The notes under the pieces are model-generated. The model saw nothing but the letters and a program-made list of their open reading frames with translations, was not told the DNA's origin and did not search any database. The position numbers and the translations under genes are program-made. A stretch of 45,155 nucleotides of DNA from Flavobacterium laiguense (GTDB lineage: Bacteria > Bacteroidota > Bacteroidia > Flavobacteriales > Flavobacteriaceae): contig NZ_QCZH01000027.1 of assembly GCF_003097655.1 (NCBI RefSeq), positions 1-45,155 of the forward strand, in the 5' to 3' direction. The stretch's first letter is position 1, and each line of letters starts with the position of its first letter. This document shows, one piece after another, positions 7,342 through 14,168 of the stretch.

Positions 7342-7572
7342 TTATAATTGTCCGTCAAGCGAAACTATTCTTTGATGTAATTGATTCAATAATACTTGAT
7401 ATCTACTAATCTCCATAAGCTCCTCATCCTCATCGGTATGATCCAGCATCTCATCTAATTCTTCGCTAACTTCCACTAATTTATTGTTGGCTTCTCTCCC
7501 ATTTTTACTGGCAATAAGATCAATTATTTCCTGAACACCGCTTTTTAATTCGCTAAATTTATTTTTATCCAT
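7342..7572 (-). CDS. Small hypothetical helical protein
   Basis: This 76-residue protein is predicted to be two or three amphipathic helices, acidic in the middle (NNKLVEVSEELDEMLDHTDEDEELMEISRYQVLLNQL with regular Leu/Ile spacing). It has no signal peptide, cysteine or known motif. It starts with ATG only 11 bp after the stop of the 50-aa gene upstream and ends 31 bp before the YchJ-like start, so it is a mid-operon gene. Similar short helical proteins occur in other flavobacteria without a name. It could be a protein-protein adaptor, but nothing shows the partner. Confidence 0.75.
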   Translation of the reverse strand: MDKNKFSELKSGVQEIIDLIASKNGREANNKLVEVSEELDEMLDHTDEDEELMEISRYQVLLNQLHQRIVSLDGQL

Positions 7573-7583
7573 AATGTCGGTGT

Positions 7584-7736
7584 TTAATTGTTCTCTGAAG
7601 ACTTACCTTCATTGAATTTTTTAGTAATCTGTTTTAGCTTTTCTTTACGATCCATCGCTGCTTTTTTGGCTTTATCTTGTGCTTTATGCAGTTTATCGTT
7701 GTGTTTTTTGATGTTCCCTTCGTTATTTCTACTCAT
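7584..7736 (-). CDS. 50-residue basic protein, coupled to upstream gene
   Basis: This small frame encodes 50 residues, beginning MSRNNEGNIKKHNDKLHKAQ and ending with NEGKSSENN. It is strongly basic in its central helix (many Lys spaced for a coiled coil or nucleic-acid contact) and has no hydrophobic segment. The start ATG overlaps the stop of the 208-aa gene as ATGA (7733-7736), the classic arrangement for translational coupling, and the next gene starts 11 bp later. That context is the main reason to accept it as real despite its length. Function unknown. Confidence 0.7.
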   Translation of the reverse strand: MSRNNEGNIKKHNDKLHKAQDKAKKAAMDRKEKLKQITKKFNEGKSSENN

Positions 7737-8359
7737 TGTATTTCTCTTTTTATTTCTTCCAATGTTTTATTGGTAAAAATTAGTTCCTCTATAATTTCCT
7801 TGCGTAATTCATCAATATCGTCATAGTCAAAATACTTGGCCCACGAGGTAAGTTCAAATAAATTCCGAATTTGTTTGATTCTTTTCGCTGTATCAAAACT
7901 CGTTCTCAGTATAGCTTTCGAATCGTAATTTGGGTTCTTTTTATGTTGATAATTAGCAGTGTTCTTAACGTAATTCGCTTCTAAATAATACAATTCTTCT
8001 TCCGCATTATCGGGATAAAATTCGTTCCAAGCCGCAAATCCTATTTTAAATTTTGAATCCGTTTCGGGCTCCATCTGCTCCAAACGCCATTTACTGTTGG
8101 CCAAACGCCCCCAATGATTCGACAAGCGATACATACCGTTCTTGGTATAATAATATTTACTCCCCGATTTACTGTCATACTGCACCGGCATACCTTCAAT
8201 CCTTTCAGGAAGCACTTCATGAAAAACACAAAACGTATTTTTGAAAGATTTTGGACTCGGGCGAAACACTTTTTCCATAAAACAAAGGTAATCACAAACT
8301 GCCGTATCTACCAAATCAATTCCAAAATCAACCCAAACATCATTCGTTTTCAAAACCAT
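7733..8359 (-). CDS. Hypothetical flavobacterial protein, first gene of cluster
   Basis: This 208-residue soluble protein has no recognised domain. Features seen are a Tyr/Trp-rich beta region (SGSKYYYTKNGMYRLSNHWG, about 65-84) and a helical C-terminal third rich in Lys, Glu and Ile. SNHWGRLANSKWRL looks like a conserved core. The start is uncertain. The first ATG is at 8359, only 1 bp from a palindromic repeat. An internal ATG at 8278 (MEKVFRPSPKSF) is directly preceded by a good promoter (TTTG-21-TACCTTTG) and gives a 181-residue protein with a more natural N-terminus. It heads a five-gene minus-strand cluster ending at 6117, with ATGA coupling to the next gene. Function unknown. Confidence 0.75.
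   Translation of the reverse strand: MVLKTNDVWVDFGIDLVDTAVCDYLCFMEKVFRPSPKSFKNTFCVFHEVLPERIEGMPVQYDSKSGSKYYYTKNGMYRLSNHWGRLANSKWRLEQMEPETDSKFKIGFAAWNEFYPDNAEEELYYLEANYVKNTANYQHKKNPNYDSKAILRTSFDTAKRIKQIRNLFELTSWAKYFDYDDIDELRKEIIEELIFTNKTLEEIKREIQ
8283..8315 (-). promoter_or_regulatory. Possible promoter of the five-gene cluster
   Basis: On the minus strand TTTG (8312-8315) and TACCTTTG (8283-8290) are separated by 21 bp. The predicted transcription start falls at or next to the ATG at 8278, so the mRNA would be nearly leaderless. It lies within the longer version of the 208-aa frame and could be fortuitous. Confidence 0.45.
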
Positions 8360-8360
8360 T

Positions 8361-8479
8361 TGGGCGTGACCGCATTAGGAAAAAGGCCTACTTCTAGCAC
8401 CGCTTATTCGGCCTCTTTCCTAATGCGGTCGGGTCATCCGCGTTACAAGGTAACCAGCTTCTACCCCTCACGCTCACGC
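8361..8479. repeat. Palindromic interspersed repeat, copy B
   Basis: This is the inverted counterpart of the repeat at 2741-2855. The palindrome arms are GACCGCATTAGGAAAAAGGCC and GGCCTCTTTCCTAATGCGGTC, a better pairing than in copy A, followed by GGGTCATCCGCGTTACAAGG and CTTCTACCCCTCACGC. The substitutions in copy B keep the stem paired, which suggests that the hairpin is the selected or mobile feature. It abuts the 5' end of the 208-aa gene. Confidence 0.75.
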
Positions 8480-8736
8480 GATAACCATCAGTACAAACCC
8501 GAAAAAAACCAATTCCGAAAAACCATAAATAAAACCACATCAACTACAAAACCAAACAACTGAAATTCAAAATAATCTAAAAACGACATATTCGCACAAA
8601 CCAATCTGCGTAAATCTGCGTGCCATTTTTTCATCGCCATTTATAAAACTAATCAAGTTTGACAAATTCATGCACATTCAATAAAACCAAATCCTTCATT
8701 GTAATTCCAATCCCGCAATAATTCCCAATAAATGCT

Positions 8737-8744
8737 TAACTTTG
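8737..8744 (+). promoter_or_regulatory. -7 element before the 81-aa protein gene
   Basis: TAACTTTG is a perfect TAnnTTTG. A -33 TTG at the usual distance is not evident. It overlaps a possible longer start at 8732, which is why the ATG at 8774 is preferred for the following gene. Confidence 0.5.
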
Positions 8745-8773
8745 TACCCAGATTTATTTTAAATACAGAGATT

Positions 8774-9019
8774 ATGACCAAAGCAGACGAAGAAAGAATG
8801 TTACAAAAAGGCGTTTTTACAGGAATAATGGAGCAAGATGAGAACAACAATTATTTTTGTGGTGTGTATCTTTTAGACTTCAAAATGGCTCAAAAACACA
8901 ATTTAGGCGATTGGATTACCATAAAAAGTATCATCGAAAACCCTAGTGATATTAGCTATAACAAATATCCAAAAAAGTCAAAAAACTTTGATAAAGCCAA
9001 CAATAAGCCTCAGCAATAA
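8774..9019 (+). CDS. Small hypothetical protein
   Basis: This 81-residue soluble protein begins MTKADEERMLQKGVFTGIMEQ. The first 55 residues look like a small beta-rich unit (NNYFCGVYLLDFKMAQKHNLGDWITIKSII); the end is a basic disordered tail. No family is recognised. A longer frame could start at 8732, but that Met lies inside the -7 promoter element. The ATG at 8774, about 28 nt after the predicted transcription start, is much better. It is a single-gene unit closed by the hairpin at 9044-9085. Confidence 0.7.
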   Translation: MTKADEERMLQKGVFTGIMEQDENNNYFCGVYLLDFKMAQKHNLGDWITIKSIIENPSDISYNKYPKKSKNFDKANNKPQQ

Positions 9020-9043
9020 GCTATTACAGCATTAAACACATTG

Positions 9044-9085
9044 AAAAAAATCAAAAAAAGAAGTGCTTTTTTTGATTTTTTTTTT
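9044..9085 (+). terminator. Rho-independent terminator after the 81-aa gene
   Basis: A hairpin with arms AAAATCAAAAAAAG and CTTTTTTTGATTTT and a 5-nt loop is followed by a long T run. The stem is A/T-rich but long. Confidence 0.65.
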
Positions 9086-9114
9086 CGTCTAAACTAAAAA
9101 GTTAAAAAAAAGTG

Positions 9115-9122
9115 TACCTTTG
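9115..9122 (+). promoter_or_regulatory. -7 element before the J-domain/KTSC gene
   Basis: TACCTTTG followed by C is an excellent -7 box. No matching -33 TTG is visible at 17-23 bp. It gives a leader of about 65 nt before the ATG at 9191. Confidence 0.5.
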
Positions 9123-9190
9123 CAAAAAATTGTCGATTTTCAGCCAAATAATTTTGGTTGAATAGTAAAAGACAAGTAGTTACCTTATTT

Positions 9191-9631
9191 ATGAAAAAAA
9201 TAGTTGAATACCGCAAACTGCTTAACGTAGAAAAAACAGTAGAGCTTAAAGAATTAAAAACTATCTATCGCAATGCGATGAAAGATGCGCATCCGGATAA
9301 ATTTCAAGGGGATGATGCAGGATTAAAAGCAGCTGAAGAAAACAGTAAAAAAATTATTGAAGCCTACCACTTTTTGGTAAGTATCAATCCTGAGACAGTT
9401 AAACAAAACTTACCAGAGTATACTGAAACGATCTCTACATCAACAATTACAGATTATAAATTCGTTGAAGGTAGATTAATTATCAATTTCTCAAACGGAA
9501 GTGTTTATGAGTACATCAGTGTACCAAAAGCTACTTACGTAAAAATGGTCAATGCAGAATCTCCTGGAAGATTCGCTAAAAGACACATTCTTAACGCCTT
9601 TACTTGGAGAAAAACAATCAATCAAGACTAG
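9191..9631 (+). CDS. J-domain plus KTSC domain protein
   Basis: This protein of 146 residues joins two small domains. Residues 5-75 form a J-domain-like helical unit with the HPD signature at 34-36 (MKDAHPDKF), the loop that stimulates DnaK ATPase in DnaJ proteins. Residues 88-143 are a KTSC domain (ITDYKFVEGRLIINFSNGS, then YEYISVPKATYVKMV), a short beta domain of unknown function sometimes found with RNA or lysyl-tRNA-linked proteins. The frame can be extended to 9158, but the ATG at 9191 starts directly at the J-domain and follows a long leader. It is a single-gene transcript with its own -7 element and terminator. A DnaK co-chaperone is plausible, with the client unknown. Confidence 0.8.
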   Translation: MKKIVEYRKLLNVEKTVELKELKTIYRNAMKDAHPDKFQGDDAGLKAAEENSKKIIEAYHFLVSINPETVKQNLPEYTETISTSTITDYKFVEGRLIINFSNGSVYEYISVPKATYVKMVNAESPGRFAKRHILNAFTWRKTINQD

Positions 9632-9652
9632 TTTTCACACCATTTCAAATAC

Positions 9653-9683
9653 AAAAGCACTCTTTAACGAGTGCTTTTTTTTT
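9653..9683 (+). terminator. Rho-independent terminator after J-domain/KTSC gene
   Basis: The stem AAAAGCACTC pairs with GAGTGCTTTT across a 6-nt loop and runs into nine T residues. This is a textbook intrinsic terminator. Confidence 0.9.
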
Positions 9684-10054
9684 GCTTTAAAAAACAGTAA
9701 ACAATCACTCTTCCTTCCAAAAAACACCTCAAAATAACATTTAACACCCTGACTGTTAATAACTTTGTTGTTTTCAACAATTGTTAATCTTGCGATTTCA
9801 ATAAAAATTCACTCTTAATACTCGGAACTGAATTGCCATTTCGATTTGTTTTTTTTTTAAAATAAACATAAATTATTGAAAATCAATAAAATAGATAGCT
9901 TAAGCATCAAGTTTTAAATTCGACTATAACTTATGCAAAGCGAATAATTAGTATGTCAAATTAATATTACAAAAAAACCAGTTGTTAACTTTATTTTAAT
10001 CAGTTATTGTATATATTAGCCAACCCGATACTAACATTAACCTAACCAAAAAAA
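9684..10054. other. AT-rich intergenic region
   Basis: About 370 bp without a credible gene. It is very AT-rich, with several A/T runs and no strong hairpin. The part just before 10055 (GTTG then TTATTGTA about 19 bp later) is only a weak promoter match for the small gene downstream. Confidence 0.35.
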
Positions 10055-10273
10055 ATGAAAGACCAACACAATCTGTACGAAAGGCAATACGCCAAAGCCA
10101 AAGAAACCTTGAAAACACTGGAAAAGCAAAAATCTGAAATTGATTTTAAACTAGATTCAGATCCTATTTGTTCACACTTGCACAAAGAATTAAGAACAGT
10201 CAATCTTGACATAAAAATAACACTAAATGAGATTGAACACGTTGAATCTCACATATTTAAATGTGAAGTATAA
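10055..10273 (+). CDS. Small coiled-coil hypothetical protein
   Basis: This 72-residue, mostly helical protein has heptad-like spacing (residues 8-36: YAKAKETLKTLEKQKSEIDF) and a second helix ELRTVNLDIKITLNEIEHVE, so an antiparallel helical hairpin is likely. It has two cysteines and no signal peptide. It starts with ATG after an A-rich stretch, which is the usual initiation context in Bacteroidetes where Shine-Dalgarno sites are rare. It stands alone and no homologue family is recognised. The frame composition is protein-like, but a chance ORF is not excluded. Confidence 0.55.
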   Translation: MKDQHNLYERQYAKAKETLKTLEKQKSEIDFKLDSDPICSHLHKELRTVNLDIKITLNEIEHVESHIFKCEV

Positions 10274-10438
10274 TTCTAGAAAAACATTTTAACAATTTAA
10301 AAATTTCAGTCTAACAACAAATCTATTTTTAAGCAAATATTTTCAAACATCAAATACACTTTTTGCTATTAAATTAATAGTAAGAAGTGTATTTCGATTT
10401 TAATCCAAATTATAACATAAATTTAGGGTCTAAAGTTA

Positions 10439-10467
10439 TTGTTAATTTATAAATTTAAATACTTTTG
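10439..10467 (+). promoter_or_regulatory. Promoter of the thiol-disulfide oxidoreductase gene
   Basis: TTG (10439-10441), 18 bp, then TACTTTTG (10460-10467) fits the Bacteroidetes consensus well. The predicted start leaves a leader of about 24 nt to the ATG at 10495. Confidence 0.7.
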
Positions 10468-10494
10468 TAACCTTAAATCAATTAACTAATTAAA

Positions 10495-11646
10495 ATGAAA
10501 AAAATTATTTTATTTCTTAGTGCTGCAGCAATCTTAACTTCTTGTAGCAAAGATAAATACACAATTTCAGGAACTGCTACTGGATTTGAAAATGGAAAAA
10601 CAGTTATTCTGGAAACTCAAGATGAGAAAGGAATGGGATTAATTGCTGTTGACACAGTAAAAATAGAAAATGGTAAATTCGAAATTGAAGGAAAAGTGGC
10701 TGAACCAGCTTTTCATACTTTACAAATCGAAGGAGCTCAAGGTAAAATTCCATTTATACTTGAAAACGGAGATATTACTATCGTAGTAAACAAAGATACT
10801 ATTCAAAAATCTAAAATTTCTGGAACATACAGTAATGACGAATTCGTTAAATTCAATGAAGAGCTTACTAAAGTTCAAAAACCATTAATGGATTTTCAAA
10901 CGAAGAACATGCAGACAATGCAAACTGCTCAACAAACCAAAGACACTGCTGTAATCAATTCATTGATGAAAGAATATTCTAAAATTCAAGCTGAAATTGG
11001 TGTTACTTCAAAAGCTAAATATGTAGATTACGCTTCTACTCATCCAAAATCTTTTATCAGTGTTTTAATCATTCAAGGAATGAGCAGTGACCCAACTGTA
11101 GATTCTAAAAAATTAGAATCAATGTTTAATGGTCTTGATGAATCTCTAAAAAACGCTAAACCAGGTAAAGCCGTAAAAGAAAAACTTACTGCGATGAAAT
11201 CTCCTTCTGTTGGTGCTACAGCAGCTCCAGCAACTAAATGAAGGACTGATTTCTCTGCTCCTAATCCTCAAGGTAAAACAATTACCCTCAAAGAAAGCTT
11301 AGGAAAAGTAACAATCGTTGATTTTTGGGCTTCATGGTGCGGACCGTGTCGAAAAGAAAACCCTAATGTAGTTGCGATTTATAATGAATTGCATTCCAAA
11401 GGACTTAACATAATTGGTGTTTCTCTAGATGAAGATCCTGCAAAATGGAAAGAGGCTATAGCTAAAGACAAATTAACTTGGACACAAGTTTCTAATCTTA
11501 AAGGTTGGGAAGATCCAATTGCTAAACAATACAAAGTAGAATCAATTCCGGCAACTTTCATTCTTGATCAATCAGGAAATGTAGTAGCACAAGATTTAAG
11601 AGGCGACGAACTTAAAGCAAAAATCATAGAATTATTAGGGAAATAA
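10495..11646 (+). pseudogene. Thiol-disulfide oxidoreductase lipoprotein, interrupted by in-frame TGA
   Basis: The full frame of 383 codons encodes a DUF4369-TlpA-type protein: a lipoprotein signal with lipobox LTSC (Cys17), a DUF4369 beta domain (about 20-118), a helical linker, then a thioredoxin fold with W-C282-G-P-C285 and the cis-Pro region ESIPATF. Such proteins reduce or isomerise disulfides in the periplasm. Codon 249 (11239-11241) is TGA, and the same frame continues without any other defect to 11646. The first product would be a 248-aa lipoprotein with no redox centre. No start codon overlaps the stop in the right frame, and the first ATG after it (11389) lies beyond CGPC. A Gly codon GGA turned into TGA is the simplest explanation: mutation, sequencing error or, less likely, readthrough. 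Confidence 0.8.
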
Positions 11647-11667
11647 CCCCTTTTGATATTCAAAAAT

Positions 11668-11704
11668 AAAAAAATCTCCCTAGTGGAGATTTTTTTATTT
11701 TCAA
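11668..11704 (+). terminator. Rho-independent terminator
   Basis: The stem AAAATCTCC and GGAGATTTT with a short CTAG-containing loop is followed by a T-rich run. It ends the oxidoreductase transcript. A degenerate second version of this region is seen at 12211-12267. Confidence 0.85.
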
Positions 11705-11740
11705 TAATATTTAGCTCTCAAAAACAGTATTACAAGATTT

Positions 11741-11958
11741 AATACTATATGACTATCCGTGACTTGTACCAAAAATATATAAACAGACAATGGAACACGG
11801 ATTATACTGATTCGCTAAAGCGAAAACACTGATAAAAACGGATTTTAATTTAGAATGTGTTGAAAATAGCGGATTATCCCGCCTTCGGCAGTTGACGGAT
11901 TATAATCTAATTAATAAAAAACACTCTTGGTACTCATTACGGATAGTCATATAATACT
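11741..11958. mobile_element. MITE-like element, family 1, copy 2
   Basis: The 206-bp element 11747-11952 is the inverted copy of 3871-4076, clearly alike along its whole length. Ends are ATATGACTATCCGT and ACGGATAGTCATAT, perfect inverted repeats. The flanks carry the 6-bp direct repeat AATACT (11741-11746, 11953-11958), which differs from the AATTTT at copy 1, as expected for independent insertions. No coding capacity. Confidence 0.85.
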
Positions 11959-12328
11959 ATTTAGCTCAAGTCAAGCGCATGAGTTTTAAAAGCAATCTCC
12001 GACAAAAGAAAACGTAGGTTTGCCCTGACCCATTAACCTTAGAAATTACCTCGATAACTTTTAAATTGTTTTCCGCAGATTTTGGGGATTTAGCAGATTA
12101 CAATTTGCTTGATAAGCTAAATCTGCGAGAAGTTAAAACAATAAAATCAAAAGCAAAATGGTATCATTAGGTACATAGACTGAACAAAAAAACATAGAAT
12201 TATCCGTAAAACTACCCCTTTTTGCATTCCAAAATAAAAAATATCTCTACCGGCTATTTTTTATTTTATTCAATACCAATGCATTAAAAATAATACTAAA
12301 ATAATACTAAAATAAAGTGCAAAAAAAG
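11959..12328. other. Non-coding region before tRNA-Tyr
   Basis: About 370 bp with no credible gene. It contains degenerate pieces of common flavobacterial repeats (CCGCAGATTTTGGGGATT and TAAATCTGCG in opposite sense around 12074-12133) and a diverged duplicate of the upstream terminator region (12211-12267). The tRNA promoter begins at 12329. Confidence 0.4.
12211..12267 (+). terminator. Degenerate duplicate of the upstream terminator region
   Basis: An A/T hairpin (AAAATAAAAAATA with TATTTTTTATTTT, 12231-12243 and 12255-12267) is preceded by ACCCCTTTTTGCATTCC. The whole stretch resembles 11645-11704, where ACCCCTTTTGATATTC precedes the oxidoreductase terminator. It may be the tail of a lost duplicate gene and may still terminate transcripts coming toward the tRNA. 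Confidence 0.4.
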
Positions 12329-12359
12329 TTTGTAGAACTAAAAACAGTCTCTATATTTG
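12329..12359 (+). promoter_or_regulatory. tRNA-Tyr promoter
   Basis: TTTG (12329-12332), exactly 19 bp, then TATATTTG (12352-12359) followed by C is a perfect match to the Bacteroidetes housekeeping promoter, about 40 bp before the mature tRNA. Confidence 0.88.
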
Positions 12360-12398
12360 CACCCGGATAACGCAATAAGCGTTACCAAATACGGCCAA

Positions 12399-12480
<82 letters not shown>

Positions 12481-12481
12481 C

Positions 12482-12515
12482 AAAAACGCTTCAAGAAATT
12501 GAAGCGTTTTTTTTT
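12482..12515 (+). terminator. Terminator after tRNA-Tyr
   Basis: ACGCTTCAA and TTGAAGCGT form the stem of a tight hairpin followed by a run of nine T. It starts 2 nt after the tRNA. Confidence 0.9.
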
Positions 12516-12529
12516 GCATAAAAAACAAA

Positions 12530-12570
12530 AAAAATCCCACCTCATTTTTTCAAACAAGATGGGAAATTTT
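12530..12570 (-). terminator. Probable terminator of the SIMPL gene
   Basis: Read on the minus strand, TTTCCCATCT pairs with AGGTGGGA (one mismatch or G-U pair) around a loop of about 12 nt, then eight T. It is placed 20 bp after the stop of the SIMPL gene. Confidence 0.6.
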
Positions 12571-12590
12571 AGATCTAAAAAATCTAAACT

Positions 12591-13283
12591 TTATTCCAAT
12601 TTAAAACTCACAGCAACATTGGCTACAATTTCAATTTCTCCCACAGCCATCGTTTCTCTTGTTGCGGCATCTTCCTGAGCACTCATAGCACCTTTCATAG
12701 CTGCATATACGGGTTGTGGGTAATAATTTTGTGAACTATCTGTTATAACTACCGCCAATCCTATTTTTTGCCCTAAAACTGACACATAATCCTCTGCTTT
12801 CATTTTAGCCTCTTTCATAGCCAGTTTTCTTGCGTCAGATTGGTATTGCGCCAATTTTGACGACTGAAACGTTACATTGTCAATTCTATTCACTCCTTGG
12901 TCAACCAAACCTTCCATCAAAGCATCATACTTTGCCAAATCTCTCAATATGATCTCAATAGTTTGGGTAGCAATATAACTCGTTTTTTTCTTTTCATAAT
13001 CGTATTGCGGCATTAAGGAAACTCTTTTGGTCTTATAATCTGCCGGAGCTAAATTCATACTCTTAACCAGCTTTAAAACCGTTTCCATTTGTTGGTCATT
13101 CAGTTTTTTTACCTCTTTACTATTATTCCCCTTTGTTTCTACTGTTGCCAAAATTAATGCCTGATCGGGAGTTACTTTTACTTTTCCTTCTCCAGACACA
13201 TTTATCTGTGGAATTTGTTTTGTTTCTTGACCGTAAGTCAAAACTGTAAATAGACAAGCGATTAATACCACTACTTTTTTCAT
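12591..13283 (-). CDS. SIMPL domain-containing protein (DUF541)
   Basis: This 230-residue exported protein has a Sec signal peptide MKKVVVLIACLFTVLTYG (cleavage near residue 18). The rest is one SIMPL/DUF541 domain (about 24-228). Typical blocks are INVSGEGKVKVTPDQALILATVETKG, DYKTKRVSLMPQYDY, YIATQTIEIILRDLAKYDALM and ARKLAMKEAKMKAEDYVSVLG. Such proteins are periplasmic or outer-membrane-linked and form oligomeric rings in some species; the biochemical role is uncertain, with oxidative or signalling roles proposed. It follows the rhomboid gene by 42 bp on the same strand and may share its transcript. Confidence 0.9.
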   Translation of the reverse strand: MKKVVVLIACLFTVLTYGQETKQIPQINVSGEGKVKVTPDQALILATVETKGNNSKEVKKLNDQQMETVLKLVKSMNLAPADYKTKRVSLMPQYDYEKKKTSYIATQTIEIILRDLAKYDALMEGLVDQGVNRIDNVTFQSSKLAQYQSDARKLAMKEAKMKAEDYVSVLGQKIGLAVVITDSSQNYYPQPVYAAMKGAMSAQEDAATRETMAVGEIEIVANVAVSFKLE

Positions 13284-13325
13284 AATTATTGATTTGAATT
13301 GATTTGAATTGGTTTAATTTGAATT

Positions 13326-13964
13326 TTAAATTTTTCCCATTTTTTCCATCCCGAAAAGAATCACTATCGGAATAGCCAAAAGCACGACCATTAAAGTATG
13401 CTCTTCCAGTAATTGAGGATTACTCAGAAGTGTGATTAAATAACCACCCATAGCCCCTCCAAAATGAGCGGTATGGCCAATATTATCATTCTTGGCTCTC
13501 ATTCCATAGATAGAATACAACAAATATAGGATTCCAAATAAGTATGCTGGAATTGGTATAACAAAAAACAATCCCAACATCATATCGGGACGCAATAAAA
13601 TAGCTGAATACAATACACCTGTTACTGCTCCCGATGCCCCTACTGCACGATAATTATAATCATCTTTATGAAATAACATCGTCAATAAACTACCGAAGAT
13701 TAAGCTTCCGAAATAGACCAATACAAATGAAAAAACACCCAAATAACTAATAACTACGGGAGCAAAAAAATAGAGTGTCAGCATATTAAATACCAAATGA
13801 GCCATATCAACATGCAGAAATCCCGAAGAAATCATTCTAATATGCTCTCCAGCCCGAATACTCCCTACATGAAATTCATACTTTCTAAAAAAAGAAAAAT
13901 CATTAAATCCTTTATAACTTATAAGTACATTAGCAACAATAATCCCAATCAAAATGATATTCAT
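13326..13964 (-). CDS. Rhomboid family intramembrane serine protease
   Basis: This protein of about 212 residues has six predicted membrane helices. The catalytic dyad is visible: S111 in GASGAVTG (GxSG) and H167 in HTAHFGG. The N-terminal helix carries the usual H51 and H56, then N60 (HVDMAHLVFNM). It cleaves substrates inside the membrane; the substrate is unknown. A longer frame begins at 14033, but family members start near MNIILIGIIVANVL. A promoter (TTTG at 14022-14025, TAGATTTA at 13991-13998) lies just upstream of the ATG at 13964 and inside the longer version, so the shorter start is preferred. It is followed by the SIMPL gene on the same strand. Confidence 0.9.
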   Translation of the reverse strand: MNIILIGIIVANVLISYKGFNDFSFFRKYEFHVGSIRAGEHIRMISSGFLHVDMAHLVFNMLTLYFFAPVVISYLGVFSFVLVYFGSLIFGSLLTMLFHKDDYNYRAVGASGAVTGVLYSAILLRPDMMLGLFFVIPIPAYLFGILYLLYSIYGMRAKNDNIGHTAHFGGAMGGYLITLLSNPQLLEEHTLMVVLLAIPIVILFGMEKMGKI

Positions 13965-13990
13965 AAAATGTAGGTTTTTAAATTTTAGTG

Positions 13991-14025
13991 TAAATCTAAT
14001 TAATATTATAATTTCTAATGACAAA
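13991..14025 (-). promoter_or_regulatory. Promoter of the rhomboid-SIMPL pair
   Basis: On the minus strand TTTG (14022-14025) and TAGATTTA (13991-13998) are separated by 23 bp, the upper end of the usual spacing. It supports the ATG at 13964 as the rhomboid start. Confidence 0.5.
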
Positions 14026-14168
14026 GAAATCATAAACTATACGATTTAGTTTTTATTACTCTATATTTGGCGAAACTAAAAATATGAAATCGCCATAACA
14101 ACAGTTGTCGCAAACGCCTATGAAGATTTAGCGATACCATATTCCAACAAAAACAATATTATCTACAT

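Noticed and set aside
8114..8563. A 149-aa plus-strand frame, and a 69-aa minus-strand frame at 2687-2896, share a peptide around SGHPRYKVT
   Set aside because: Both run through the palindromic repeat, and the shared peptide is the repeat translated. The first also lies antisense to the 208-aa gene.
11239..11241. TGA read as selenocysteine
   Set aside because: The position is in a linker, not at a redox Cys. No selenocysteine insertion hairpin is apparent and the CGPC motif is already complete downstream.
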